A stretch of 41,203 nt of DNA, taken from the NCBI GenBank assembly GCA_964542965.1, contig CAZIVH010000007.1:1-41203 (forward strand). Direction: 5' to 3'. The DNA comes from CAJBLF01 sp964542965. GTDB taxonomy: Bacteria; Patescibacteriota; Gracilibacteria; Absconditabacterales; Absconditicoccaceae. The position numbers and the translations under genes are program-made. Under the pieces are notes generated by a model that worked only from the letters and a program-made list of their open reading frames with translations, was not told the DNA's origin and did no database searches. How positions within the stretch are numbered: position 1 is the first letter of the stretch; every line of letters begins with the position of its first letter. Positions 11,285-22,574 of this stretch are shown here, in pieces.

Positions 11285-13675
11285 CTATTGATTCACTTTG
11301 AGCGTGATCGTACCATCGATTGTCGGCTGATTTTCATACGCTACAGCTGCCCTGATCAAGAATGTCCCAGGCGCCAGATAGATGTGCATAGTGCTTCAGC
11401 ATTCCTGTCTTGTATTGCATGTCATAGTCTTTCCATCACCGAAATCCCGACGTATCTCTGTAGGCAATCCATTGAATTCTATAGACATACTTACCCTATC
11501 GCCAACTTGCGCAACTTGCGCAGGATGGGAATCTATTGAGATATTGAGTTTCTCAAGCGATCTTTTTACGGTTATATCCGTTTCCGGAGAAACATCCACT
11601 TCACGTCCTTTTTTTGTCTTGATCGTAACGACGGGATGGAAGGTACCGTTTTCGTTGGTCATATCGTATCTGTAGGTATGCTTGATGATAGATTCAGAGA
11701 AATTTTTTTGTATCGGAGATCAATCTCAGAAGTTTCGTGTAAAGCCTACTATCTCATCACCCGTATCATTGAGTACCGTAGTTGAAGCATCGAAAGTCAC
11801 GGTGAACGGATCCGTTCCCACAACGCCAGGAGTAACGACTAATTTTCCTACGATATCTTTCCTATTGATCTTGATAGGGAGATTTATCTCGGTCTTCGCT
11901 CCGCTCGGCGCATCCTCTATCAACAGTTTCGCCTCATGATCACTACTATCCTCTATCGTAAATTCGAAGCTTTTTCCATCTGTGGATAATATCGATTTTC
12001 CATCAAGCAATACTTTTTTCGTGGCCGTTGTAGGATTGGGAATAATCTGATTCACCTGCATTTTTACGACTGTAGGGATCTCTGTCAGAATGAGCTCTCC
12101 ATCTATCATTGCTACGATACCGGTAGTGGTTACTTTTTTGAATTGCGGAGAATTAGGCGACTTGAAATAGGTGTCATAATTGACCTGGAAATCGCTTACG
12201 CCTACTTGCACATCATCGCTTTCGCATTGCCCCTGTTTTTCATCCTCGGTCATAAATGTTGCTTGAATAGCATAATTCCCAGCATTTTGGAAGAGATAGC
12301 TGAAATTTCCATTTTTGTTCTTGATCGTTTCGATCGACTTATCTTTGTTATTCCTATCGATGACGTCAAATTGATAATCAGTTATATTTACGGTCTTATC
12401 AAAGAATTTTGTTGTGATCGCATAATTTTTTCCGTCCGTCTGCGTAACCAATATTTCACACACCGGCACATCGGAAGGCTCCACTCTTACCGGGAACGTA
12501 TAGATATAGTTGTTGAGATCAGGGAATCTTACATATACGTTATACAATTTTGCTTCATTGTAGACAAATGTCGTAGAGATCAGATTCTGTTTGTCGGGTT
12601 CTCCATCACCGTTGAAATCTCGGATGATTTTGTAGTCATTGAGACCAAGGTCCCTGAATACCGCACTCGCGTCAAACATAGCTTTCGCAGGCGTTTTTCC
12701 AAGAATCATTTCTGTATTTGCATCATTGAATGCGAGCGTTCATTTCGTAGGGTTCACGCTGATTTCAGAATCGAACACGATCGATCATCCTGAAAATGTC
12801 TTCTGCAATTTTTCCGATGTAGGAATGTTTATATACGTTGTCTCTAGATTGAGTGCATATTCGCCTTTTTTGAAATAGATACAGAATCATTCAAATTCTG
12901 AGGTAGTCATATTAAGTTTCAATTTTTGTCCATTGCCGCAATCGAGAATGATCTCCGTAAAATTCACTTGTCCCAATGTCGGCAGAATCTGCGAGTTGAA
13001 ATAATTATTGTTGAGCGTATATCGCATCGTCGCTGGCGCTATGAGTTTCAACGCTTCATCACTGCGCGTATACGTCGGCTTGTCCTTAAGTTGAATATAT
13101 GGCATGATCAGTTTATCGCTATCCAGGATATTTTCTACAGAGAGATTCCTTACCATGGTAATCACTCTGGAACCAAGTGCTATCGCCAAGATAAACACTA
13201 TAAATCCGAGGAAAGCTCACATGATATATCCGATTTTCGATTTATTTTTTACCGTGATGATCCTATAAAGATTGACGATAAGCAATCCGATACCCAAAAA
13301 CGTCAGGAGACCGAAAAAAATGACCGAAAACGTCTGCAGCAATGTCTTGGTGGTATTCGGATCCAAACCTACGCTCGAAAGCTGAGTCGGATTATTGATC
13401 AGATTATAGAACACCAGTGCTAATCCGCCGACCACGAACATAAACAAGAGTCCGCACCCTATGAGGATTCCTTTCATGGAAATCTTGGAAGCCGGTTTGG
13501 TGATATTCGCTGTCTGCTGTGGGCGAACAGGTTGCTGAGGAGCTGGCTGCACCGGTGCCTGTTGCAACGGAGCTTGTTGTTGTGGAACTCCTGGCATCTG
13601 AGGCGGCATCGGAGGGACCTGTTGCGGAGCTGGCTGCTGAGGCACTTGCGGTGTTTGTGGCACTTGATCGACCAT
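11285..13675 (-). CDS. PKD-domain membrane protein
   Basis: 796 residues from ATG 13675 to TAG 11285. The first 60 residues are a Pro/Gln-rich low-complexity tail. Three hydrophobic helices follow at about 68-92, 112-140 and 148-172. The remaining ~620 residues are predicted extracytoplasmic beta-rich sequence ending in PKD-like domains: one with FTRNFGDGSP, where both Gly of the FGDG motif are TGA codons, and one with RRDFGDGKTM near the C-terminus. Residues FNGDGEPDK are a possible Ca-binding loop. Only a few TGA codons occur; a 327-codon stretch has none. An in-frame ATG at 13723 lies inside a direct repeat, so 13675 is preferred. Likely a surface protein; ligand unknown. Confidence 0.85.
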
Positions 13676-13706
13676 AATAAAATAACTAAATATGCTAAAA
13701 AAAACG

Positions 13707-13734
13707 CATCTAGCATCATGCATCTAGCATCATG
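13707..13734. repeat. Two tandem 14-bp units upstream of the PKD gene
   Basis: CATCTAGCATCATG occurs twice in direct tandem (13707-13720, 13721-13734) and a third copy begins. It lies 32 bp upstream of the preferred start, in the divergent promoter region. Confidence 0.7.
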
Positions 13735-14058
13735 CATCGTACTGTAATGTAAATACAGTTTTCCGTTTAAGTTTCAATGGTTTTGCACACATGGCATACT
13801 CTGTAATTTTTAATAAAAAAAGCAAGTCAAATGCAATATATATATAGTAATATTTCGCATTTTTTCTTGCTCGCCTATATAATAGTATATGACTCACTAC
13901 GTTCGTGTAATGAGCTCGCTACACTCGCGTATATTAATTGTATATTCGCTTCGCGTAATTACCAATCACCATATATTGCGCCTGATAAAGCAAATTACGG
14001 ACGAAGGCCAAATATACGGACGAAGTGCAAATTACCATTTATCATTTCAAGTCATATC
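13735..14058. other. Divergent intergenic region with an intergenic repeat element
   Basis: AT-rich region between divergent genes at 13675 and 14059. No gene seen. 13880-14040 contains short GC-rich words flanked by AATTAC/TATATTCG; AGCTCGCTACACTCGCG at 13913-13929 is, on the minus strand, close to GCGAGTGAAACGAGCT found at about 36829 and 33354. This looks like a member of a dispersed intergenic repeat family. Confidence 0.5.
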
Positions 14059-17000
14059 ATGGAAAACATCAAGAGTTCAGTATTCTCAAGACTCATGAGC
14101 ATCCTCTTCATCGTAATGGGAGTCTTTCTTGGTATCTACGCATTTTTCGCAAATGCGACTACATGGACGCTTCCTTTGGGATCTGGCTGGAATAATATGA
14201 CCAGTTATATAGATTCCACATTTTGGAATAACAATCCGACGGATGATGACATCATCACTGCCCTATATGGAACAGGAGATCAGTGAAGCATCTATACCCA
14301 ACATTGGACTGGATATGATTCAGGATCTTGCATCAATGCTGGCATGGCCGTAACATACATTCCTGACTGATCTTCATTACCACTCCAATTAACAGACAAC
14401 ACTATATACGTACTAACCTGAGACTTCACCTATTTGTCCACGGGCACTATAGAATTTGGAAATTGTAGCGCTATAATAACAATCAAAAAAAATCTGTTAC
14501 TAAGTACATGACAGCTTACAACACTTTTGAATAGCTCATCTAAGAATTTCATTATCATAGAAAGCATCAAAATCAATGGAGAAGACGATGGAGATTGATG
14601 ATCGCACACGTATAATTCCAACGGATTTCGTGCAGAAGATTCAAACAATGTCTCTATCAACAACGTCGACTTTTACAAAAACGGAACAGACCCATCAATA
14701 GCCTGCGGCATCCATATGAATAACTCACATTATTTTCATATTACCAACACACAATCATTTCACGACAGGGATAACTGACTTTTCATGAACAATTCACATT
14801 ATAATTTAGTAGAATCATCTTCATTTTATAACAACTGAATGGATTGAATTTTTCTTTCCTGATCTGATTACAATATATTCAACAATATAAAATCATATAA
14901 CAATTCACGTTATAGCTCTATTCGATATTGATTATCTATAAGCAACTGATCCAACTATAATTCATTTAATAACATGATACTTTCGAATAACTTTGGTTGA
15001 GTATCTATATCTAATTCACCAAACAACACATTCAACAATGTATTGGTTTCTAACAATTCAAGCAGATGAGTATCACTAAGTAATTCTTCATCGATATTAT
15101 TTAATAACCTTATTGTAAGCAACAATCAGTATTGAGTATGGTCAACTTCTAGCAGCTGAACATATTATGGATATGCATATATGGTTCAAAACAATACAAA
15201 CAATTATATGCCTGTTTGATTCACTTCTTGATCAGATTTACCTTTATTATGATGGAACACCTGAACAGTTGTATTTTGAGATAACGTATGGTCATTGACA
15301 TTCAATGCTCAAAATAGTTTGACGAGCAATTTTTTCTCTTGGACATCAACTGCTGCATGACTTAGATGAGTAAATAATTCCTGGGAATGATTATACACAC
15401 CCATAATCTATAGTCATGGAGCATCAATACCCACACAGATTCAACCTGTGATATATAACAACTCATATGCTCTGACAACATGATTGGCCTTTATCCCTAC
15501 CAAGTTTATATGAAGCGATCAGGATTATATCTCATGATCTATAATCACTCATTCAACAAACACGTGAACTATTAATGTATATTCAAGTATCGGCACTTAC
15601 TATAGATTATTCGGCACTTGATTAATGTTTGAAAAAACATGATATATAAATACAGGAGTTGTTTCATTATCAGTCACATTTTCATGAGGAGAATGATCTA
15701 AGCCAATACTATTACAGCTATGAAGTTGAGACAATCGAGCTACTCATTATAGCGCGAACATCATCTATGATCTAGGGGATCCTATTTTCACATGAATCAC
15801 GCTTTCTTGAGATATAACATACCATTGATGATATTACAATACTGGTATTATCATAAGCTTTTATGAGCCGAACCTTTCTTGAGTCTCTTTGAGCTGATTG
15901 ACCAACACGTATTTCAGTGGTACTTTCGCTAATTGATGATTAATCAACTCTACATGAAGATATCAGTTCACTATCTATGATACTGCTGGCAACACCACTG
16001 GAATGACATTTACGATAGACACAACAGCACCTATACTAACAGGGGTAATCAATGGAGCATATTACAACACTGGCAGAATCATAACATGAAGCGATGATTT
16101 CGGGTTTGAGTGATTCATAATAAATGGCGTAGATTATATAGGTACATCATATACAATCACCAATGAAGGAGCACGGACGGTTACCTGATATGATCTTGCT
16201 GGGAACACAGCCACAATAAGCTTCACTATAGACAAAACTAATCCTATCTTTACAGGTACTACATTATGATCGTCTATATCAGGAAATGTGATTAACAACT
16301 GATATTATAATACAGGGATACGAATCACCTTCTATGATCCTAATATTTCTTGAGCTACACTCAATGGCGCACTCTATAATAGTTGAGACTTGATTAGCTT
16401 ACAATCATGATATACATTCTTAGTGAACGACCTTGTTGGGAACTCTACTGGAATAATATTCACCATCGATACCACGAATCCTCTTGTCACAGGAAACTAT
16501 CCTACTACCGGACTCAATATCACCTGAACGAATGATGTCACTTTCTTACGATCATGATCTGACAATACCGTCATATCATGATATACATTATATGTCACGG
16601 GAGCAGAAATCCATACATACACTACTACTAATACAGGATACACTATTACTGGATTGGATAATGGAATTTATACACGGTATATAGTGGCGACCGATATAGC
16701 CGGTAACACATGAGCAAGCGCTATGTCTACTTTTAGAATCAGCACGCCGCTTAACGCTACAGCAACATTTACTGGAGGAACTATGATCCAGATAGGTTCC
16801 ACTCGATATACCAAACTTGATGCCACATTTGCACTACGAGCTAATCAGCCGTGCAGATACACTATCACAGGAGCATATCTTGATACCTTCAGCGGCGACT
16901 ATATCAGTGATATGATACTCAGCAGATCACTCACCGGAAGTGATTGAGACAAGGTTATCTATATCACGTTCTCTACATGAACTGAAACCCCTGTCACCAT

Positions 17001-18285
17001 AACAAACACCGTCAAACTCGACACAACAACCTACGCACCTACTCTTCTCGGTCCGCTTACCGGAACTTCCGTGGGAGGAACCGCTGAGCTTCGCCGGAAT
17101 CATTCATCTATCCCAGAAGCTGTCGGACGTTCAGGATATAGATATTACCTCTCGTATACAGGGACCTTTAGTTCTCTGATAGCAAGCGGAACTGTTGCTG
17201 ATACTATTACCGGCGTAAATATTTCATCAGGATTTACCAGTACAGGAACTGTATACCGGTACGTAGAAGCGATTGATAAATTATGAAATACGAGCGGATC
17301 AGCTATCTCCTCATTTATCTATGATACTACTGCAGATATCATACCAAACAGTTTTTCTTTCAATGATGTGACCGATGCAAGATTGGATAGGGTCTATGTA
17401 TCCAACACATTGACCATAACGGGAATGACTGCTGGAGTCAATGTCCTTGCAAGCATCAATAGATGAGCGTTGTATATCAGCGGCAATTTCGTAGGAACGA
17501 CATGATATATCCAAAATGGACGGACAGTCAAAATAGAGCTCACCTCTAGCGACGAGTATGATGAGATCATCTCTAGTACACTTACCATCAATGGCATATC
17601 AGACACTTTTAGCGTCACCACGATGGAAGAAGATGAAGATAACGGGACTGATTATGAAGACATCGATACCAACCTTTCCAACACAGAAAAACTCATGATC
17701 ATAGCGGTATTTGAAACGCTCAGAGATCTTTATGCAGGAGACAAGGAAGAAGAGTTTTTCAACACCTTCATGCTGATGCTCGAAGAGAAAATGGATGATT
17801 TCGATGACAATGACGATGAATACGACGCACTGAAGTATCTCTATGATCTGGTAGAACAATATTATGAAGACGGAGATTTCGGAGACAACGTAAGTACAAC
17901 GCCTTGGATTGTTAACAATATCTATACTGCTCCAAACGGCAAAAAATACACCATCACCTATGATTCCAGCAAACAGCGATTCACGTCAACCAATTTCGTG
18001 GTGCCTAAATACTTTCCAACACTCGATACATTGAAATATATCATCGATATCAACAATCCGGTAGGTTCAAAATACGCAAACGCTAAGCCCATATTAGCAC
18101 GATGGAAACGCGCAGCGATCGACGGAACACGGCAAGCATCTCCATACACTGCACCTAACAAAAAAGCATTCTACTTCTTCAAGACCATCGATGAAAGATA
18201 TTCTTCATACACTTTTACAAGCGAAAGATATTTCAACAATCTCCTCGATGTAAAGGAATTCATCAACAGCACAAACAAAAAATAA
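14059..18285 (+). CDS. Secreted beta-helix / Ig-repeat adhesin-like protein
   Basis: 1,408 residues from ATG 14059 to TAA 18285. A signal peptide spans residues 1-33 with a likely cut after ANA. Residues about 100-385 are Asn/Ser-rich with short repeating units (NSHYFHITN, NNSHYNLVESSSFYNNG, SNNSSRGVSLSNSS), typical of a NosD/pectate-lyase-like right-handed beta-helix. At least four Ig-like repeats follow (15,760-16,740) with IDTTAP or IDTTNP junctions and DLAGNTA-type ends. After an acidic linker (EEDEDNGTDYEDID) comes a C-terminal region with YTAPNGKKYTITYD. About 55 TGA-Gly codons fall in 14,284-16,713, only about five in 16,714-17,622 and none after that. Likely a surface adhesin or glycan-binding protein; enzymatic activity cannot be judged. 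Confidence 0.88.
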
Positions 18286-18416
18286 TTAATAATTAAAAAT
18301 TAATAATGAATAATGTTGGACTTCGTCTTCATTATAGACTATTGTATATCATAATAGCCCATAAGAAAAGCATTTCCGACATTTTTCATTATTCATTATG
18401 CATCATTCATTTAATG
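18286..18416. repeat. AT-rich imperfect inverted repeat between convergent genes
   Basis: Left part (AATTAATAATGAATAATG, about 18293-18314) is largely complementary to the right part (about 18374-18400, CATTATTCATTATG). A similar AATAATGAATAATG block occurs after rsmE at 39013-39050. It may serve as a bidirectional terminator. Confidence 0.5.
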
Positions 18417-19544
18417 CTAGTGATATAACTTCATAATTTCTCTTACCGTAGCATTTCGTGAAAAATCCTTCATCGGAATGAAATACTCAGGATTGCCTAT
18501 CCGTTGATCACGTTCTAGGATAGCTTGAATAATCTCTCTTTTTGACGATGGAGCTACAAATCTCACATTGCCCCGGACAACTTCAGGAATAGACGCGATA
18601 TATGTCGTCAAAAGCGGTTTTTTCATTGCAACCGCCTCCGTATGGACAGATCAAAATCATTCGGAAAGAGAGGGAGCGACTATCATATCGGAACTTGCAA
18701 TCAAGGTGCGGAGTTCATCTTTTTCGAAGCCATCGAATACCTGAACGGATGATCAGAGATGATATTTCCTTATTTTTTCCTTGATATATGCAGTCCTCTT
18801 GGAGTCTATAAGATTGAATACAAAGAGCAGCTCCGCATCCACCATCACCAATTCAGGCAAGGCGCGGACCAGATAATCCAGTCCCTTTGATTTGCCTGCA
18901 TGACCGTAATACGTCACTACGAAACGATTATTCCGGCCATATCTATTTTTCCGATCTTTCATATCCGTCGCATGCACTTCATCAGGATTCCAAAAATTAG
19001 TATCTACCCCATTATGAATCATCCTTATAGAAGCATCTTTTACCCCATATATCGTCCTCAACGCATTCATCGTATAATAGGATACGCAATGATACACATC
19101 ATAAGGGAACAAAAAAACAATTTTTTCAAACAACCTATAAACACAACCCATTACCGATCATTTATAACGTTTTCGAAGTTTTCCGAATATCTCATGAACA
19201 GTTAGGATAACTTTTTTTCAAAAGAGTTTCCCTAACAAAGAAGCCGGAATAGCTCCACCATACGTACTCGTATGAATCATGGCGATATCCTTGTGTTTCT
19301 TGAGAATAGCAATCCCTTTTATACATCCCCACAGCATAAAACTGATTCTTCCTTTTCCGATTCTATAGATATGGATATCATCATTTTGTTCATGGATCGG
19401 TAGCTCGCGATCAAAACGACTCGTAAGGATAGAAATCCTATATCCTTTTGCTGATAGACGAGAAATAACCGCTTCAAAAACCGTTTCCGATCAGCCTTTG
19501 TGAGGAAGGTAATAATCTAAGACAAAGAGGATATGCTTATTCAA
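18417..19544 (-). CDS. GT4-family glycosyltransferase
   Basis: Glycosyltransferase of the GT4/WecA-independent RfaB-like group, probably moving a sugar from a nucleotide donor onto an envelope glycan. From a TTG start at 19544 the protein is 375 residues, the usual length, and begins MNKHILFVLDYYLPHKGG, the expected first strand and glycine loop. Other family marks are HNGVDTNFWNPDE, the donor-site strand YYGHAGKSKGLDYLVRA and the EX7E motif in PSLSEGFGSVHTEAVAM. Stop is TAG 18417-18419. The frame stays open to ATG 19712, but that extension crosses an intergenic hairpin (19571-19596) and matches no GT4 N-terminus. Acceptor and sugar unknown. Confidence 0.87.
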
Positions 19545-19570
19545 AACTATAGAGCGATGAAACGATAAAA

Positions 19571-19596
19571 CATTCCGTCCCGCATCAGCGGGAATG
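19571..19596. repeat. Hairpin upstream of the glycosyltransferase
   Basis: CCCGC-ATCA-GCGGG (19579-19592) with outer CATT/AATG pairs forms a strong hairpin, GC-rich against an AT-rich background. It resembles widespread intergenic palindromes and argues against coding here. Confidence 0.6.
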
Positions 19597-19740
19597 ATAT
19601 TATACGATATACTATACAAGCAAGAATGAGTTTCAACAATAAATCCATTCTCCTCATATATAGATACACCACCAATCATCTTGATATAAAAAAGTGGCTC
19701 AAAATTTGACAAATTTCATTTTCCCGGATATAATTACTTA

Positions 19741-19824
19741 AGGGCTAAACGAATGAACGATGAAAAATATTCCATTACAAAACATCGTTTGTGCGTTTAA
19801 GCATTTAAACGTTTTAGCCTTATA
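19741..19824. repeat. Long imperfect hairpin upstream of the CHAP gene
   Basis: GGGCTAAACGAATGAACGATG at the left is nearly complementary to the right side (CATCGTTTGTGCGTTTAAG and, in register with the ends, AAACGTTTTAGCC). It is built from repeats of a (T)GAACG/CGTTT unit and resembles the element at 33064-33145. Confidence 0.55.
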
Positions 19825-19830
19825 GAGAGC

Positions 19831-21081
19831 ATGAGAAGGAAAAAGAAGCTAACGCTTCATCAGAAAGTCCACCATCATCTACATAAGCACTTTCACAAAC
19901 ATGTGCACAAAATATTACATATCCATAGTCATGTAAATCATTTTCTATTTCATGGATTAGAACTTCTTGTCGTAGGTATAGTCACGCTTTCATCATTTGG
20001 TTTTACCAATCTCACCGGACTCAGCCAAGATCTGTATAGAGAAAACAGCGCTGATGTAGCTGAAGCATTGGTTGATGCTATGCAGCACTCTGCGGATTCA
20101 CTCAAACAAGGGAACATCATATCTATCTGGAATATGGATCTGGATGTAGAAAATACATTTGCAAAATGATATTGTACGTATGGAGCAGCAAGGATATCTC
20201 CTGAATTCTTTCCCTACTTAGATGAAAAAACTCAACAAAGAACACGATGAGGAAATGCTGTTGATCGATGCAAGAATGCAGCAGATACGGGATATAAAAT
20301 ATGAACTACCCCTGCGCAATGAGCACTTATCGTATATGATGCATGAGGAAGATTTTGAGCATACGGTCATGTGGGAAAAGTCCTTCATTATGATAAATCA
20401 CTCAAAAAAATAATCGTCAGAGATATGGCTCGAGTCGCTAGAGGGAAAATGTCTGATCGTCGAGAAGATCTCACTACTGCGCAAGTAAAATGCTATATCT
20501 ATAACAAGACCACAACCGCCACAAATCCGACCGTACCTACAGTGCAAACGTGAACGACCATAAATACGGGCACAACTATTCCTGTAATTCCTACCACACC
20601 GACACAACCGGTAGTCATTCCTACAGAGCCTACTCAACCCACCACACCAACCGTTCCTGTAGATCCTGTAGTCACTCCTACAGAACCTACTCAACCTACT
20701 ATACCAACGACCCAAGGAACGATAGACAATGATCTTTCATTAAAATTCGAGCGCCTTAGCGATATCACCGAACATTTCCTAACACAAAATGACATAACGA
20801 TACATCTCACAACAAAAACCCCATTAAAACTGGGAGAAACTGCAATATTGACGCTGGAGATCAAGGACAAGAAGACCGGAAAGAATTATTCATGACTATT
20901 GCCATTTGCTTTTAGCATCATTTCTTCCAACGACGTACTTCAGCCTACTGTTGCCAACATCAAACTCATAAACGAAGGCAGTATGGATATCTCTATCTTA
21001 GGGCAAAAAACAGGAACAGCGGCTATCGTTATCACCATGGATGGAACAAAAATAGGTGAATTCAGTCTAGAAGTAAAATAA
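19831..21081 (+). CDS. Membrane-anchored CHAP-domain peptidase/amidase
   Basis: 416 residues ending at TAA 21081. The N-terminus is cationic and strikingly His-rich (about 12 His in residues 10-36), then one membrane helix (about 38-60). A CHAP domain follows: Cys115 in KGYCTYGAARIS and His180 in YGHVGKVLHYD, the expected cysteine peptidase pair that cuts peptidoglycan peptides or amides; its Gly residues are often TGA. Next is a Thr/Pro linker made of repeats such as IPTEPTQPT, then a C-terminal beta domain (about 305-416). The anchor puts the catalytic domain outside the membrane. Suited to cell-wall remodelling, or to attacking a neighbouring cell's wall (inference). Confidence 0.88.
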
Positions 21082-21103
21082 ATATGACACATGTATTTTC
21101 ATA

Positions 21104-21130
21104 AAAAAACCCGCATCAAACGGGTTTTTT
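21104..21130. terminator. Bidirectional terminator between CHAP gene and recA
   Basis: AAAAAACCCG (21104-21113) and CGGGTTTTTT (21121-21130) form a perfect 10-bp stem with a 7-nt loop and T-tracts on both strands. It lies between two convergent genes ending at 21081 and 21152. Confidence 0.9.
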
Positions 21131-21151
21131 ATTTTTAGTATATATGAGCTG

Positions 21152-22240
21152 CTAAGCCACCAATTCTCCAGCCTCGGCTAAAGCGTCCGCCGCATCTTCT
21201 TCAATCTCAGCTTCCACTGCCATAAGCGCTTCATCATCAATAACCCTTTTTCCCATCCTCATCTCTTTGACCTTATTCTGGATATCTTTTTCTATATTGG
21301 TCCTTGTCTTTTCGTCACTATCAAGCGCTGCAATAAACTTCTCTTTCCCTTGAAATTTCTGTTTACCGAAAGTGTAAAACGCTCATGACTTATCTATCAG
21401 TTTAAGCGCTGTCGCTGCCTCTATGATATCTGCGGTCTTATCGTATCCTACTCCTCGCTTTACCGGCAATTCTGCTGTCTTAAACGGTGCAGAGATTTTG
21501 TTTTTGGCGATCTTGATCTTTGCCAAGTATCCAATCTGTTCTTTATCTTGGAGTAGTTTGTCTCCTCTACGAATCTCTACCCTCTGTGATGCAAAAAATT
21601 TCAAAGCGTTTCCTCCAGGAGTCGTTTCAGGATTACCGAACATGACACCGATCTTCATACGGATCTGGTTGATGAAGATGCACGTGGTTCACGTCTTCGC
21701 AAGCACTCATGAAAGTTTTCTCAATCCTTGTGACATCATCCTCGCTTGCAATCCCATATAGGAATCACCCATATCGCCTTCCACTTCAGCTCTAGGCACC
21801 AATGCCGCTACGGAATCGATGACAATCAATTTTATAGCTCCGGTCTTTGCTAACTCTTCAGCAATCTGCAATGCTTGTTCACCGAAGTCTGGTTGTGATA
21901 ATAATAAGTTGTCAACATCAACCCCTAGCTTGCGTGCATAATGTGGGTCAAGCGCATGCTCCGCATCTATGAATGCGCAAGTCTCTCCTCTCTTCTGGAT
22001 CTCTGCAATCGCATGTAAAGCAATAGTAGTCTTACCAGATGATTCCGGTCCGTAGATCTCTACGACTCTACCTTCTGGATATCCTCCACCGAGGATCAAG
22101 TCTAATACATAGGATCCACTGTGAAATGTATTCACTAATCCTACGTTGGCATTGTCTCCCATTCTCATAATAGCTCCTTTTCCGAACTGTTTCTCGATGC
22201 TCTTAAAAGCTTCCTGTAACTCTTGCTTCTTGGTTGTCAT
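21152..22240 (-). CDS. recA: Recombinase RecA
   Basis: RecA, the strand-exchange ATPase and co-protease that triggers LexA self-cleavage. 362 residues, ATG 22240 to TAG 21152. Visible motifs: Walker A GPESSGKTT, the LIVIDSVAALVP Walker B strand, EGDMGDSYMGLQARMMSQ (loop L1) and FINQIRMKIGVMFGNPETTPGGNALKF (loop L2). Between RKLS and INQIR, two TGA codons must be read through; the first aligns with the Gly of E. coli RKLAGN. The C-terminal tail is acidic (EAEIEEDAADALAEAGE), as usual. Divergent from lexA across 334 bp. Confidence 0.98.
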
Positions 22241-22246
22241 GTTTAT

Positions 22247-22286
22247 GTTATTATAACAGTATAAAACAAATTAAACAATTTTTCAA
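22247..22286 (-). promoter_or_regulatory. recA promoter region
   Basis: Two overlapping possibilities on the minus strand. TTGAAA (22286-22281) and TATACT (22263-22258) are 17 bp apart. A perfect TATAAT (22255-22250) ends 9 nt before ATG, within the 11-bp palindrome GTTATTATAAC (22247-22257). The second would give a leaderless mRNA. None of the TGTCA motifs seen before lexA occurs here. Confidence 0.55.
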
Positions 22287-22467
22287 TTACGAATTATGAA
22301 TTTTTTGTGATGAAGTGTACTCATTCATTCAGACGCATTACGATATCAATCGTCCATAGCGAGTGAAATGTTTTTTGAGGCCTTCCTCATCAACGGATCT
22401 GATTTTATTGTTTTATTTTAGAAAATCAAGAGATTTTTTTCATATGCTGAACTGTACTTTCAATATC

Positions 22468-22529
22468 TGTCAAAAATATGATTGATTTTGTCAAAAATGA
22501 TTTGACATTGTCAAAGCAATCGCTATACT
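22468..22529 (+). promoter_or_regulatory. lexA promoter with TGTCA/TGACA operator repeats
   Basis: TTGACA (22502-22507) and TATACT (22524-22529) with a 16-bp spacer make a good promoter 45 bp before lexA. Overlapping the -35 is the perfect inverted repeat TGACATTGTCA (22503-22513). Further TGTCA half-sites lie upstream (in TGTCAAAAAT, twice, about 22468-22495) and TGACA recurs just after the -10. The arrangement suggests autorepression. Confidence 0.7.
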
Positions 22530-22574
22530 GACAAAAATACAGGGTACAAAATATTTATTTTCTGACCCATTATC

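Noticed and set aside
12143..12793. 216-codon plus-strand open frame
   Set aside because: Opposite-strand shadow of the PKD-protein gene, whose frame has clear domains; the plus frame shows no family features.
9872..18285. Many apparent short broken genes or pseudogenes
   Set aside because: All breaks are TGA; no TAA or TAG interrupts the frames, so they are intact under code 25.
20520..20720. Tandem Thr/Pro repeats as a possible CRISPR or minisatellite
   Set aside because: Units are degenerate, in frame and encode a Thr/Pro linker of the CHAP protein; no equal-length spacers.
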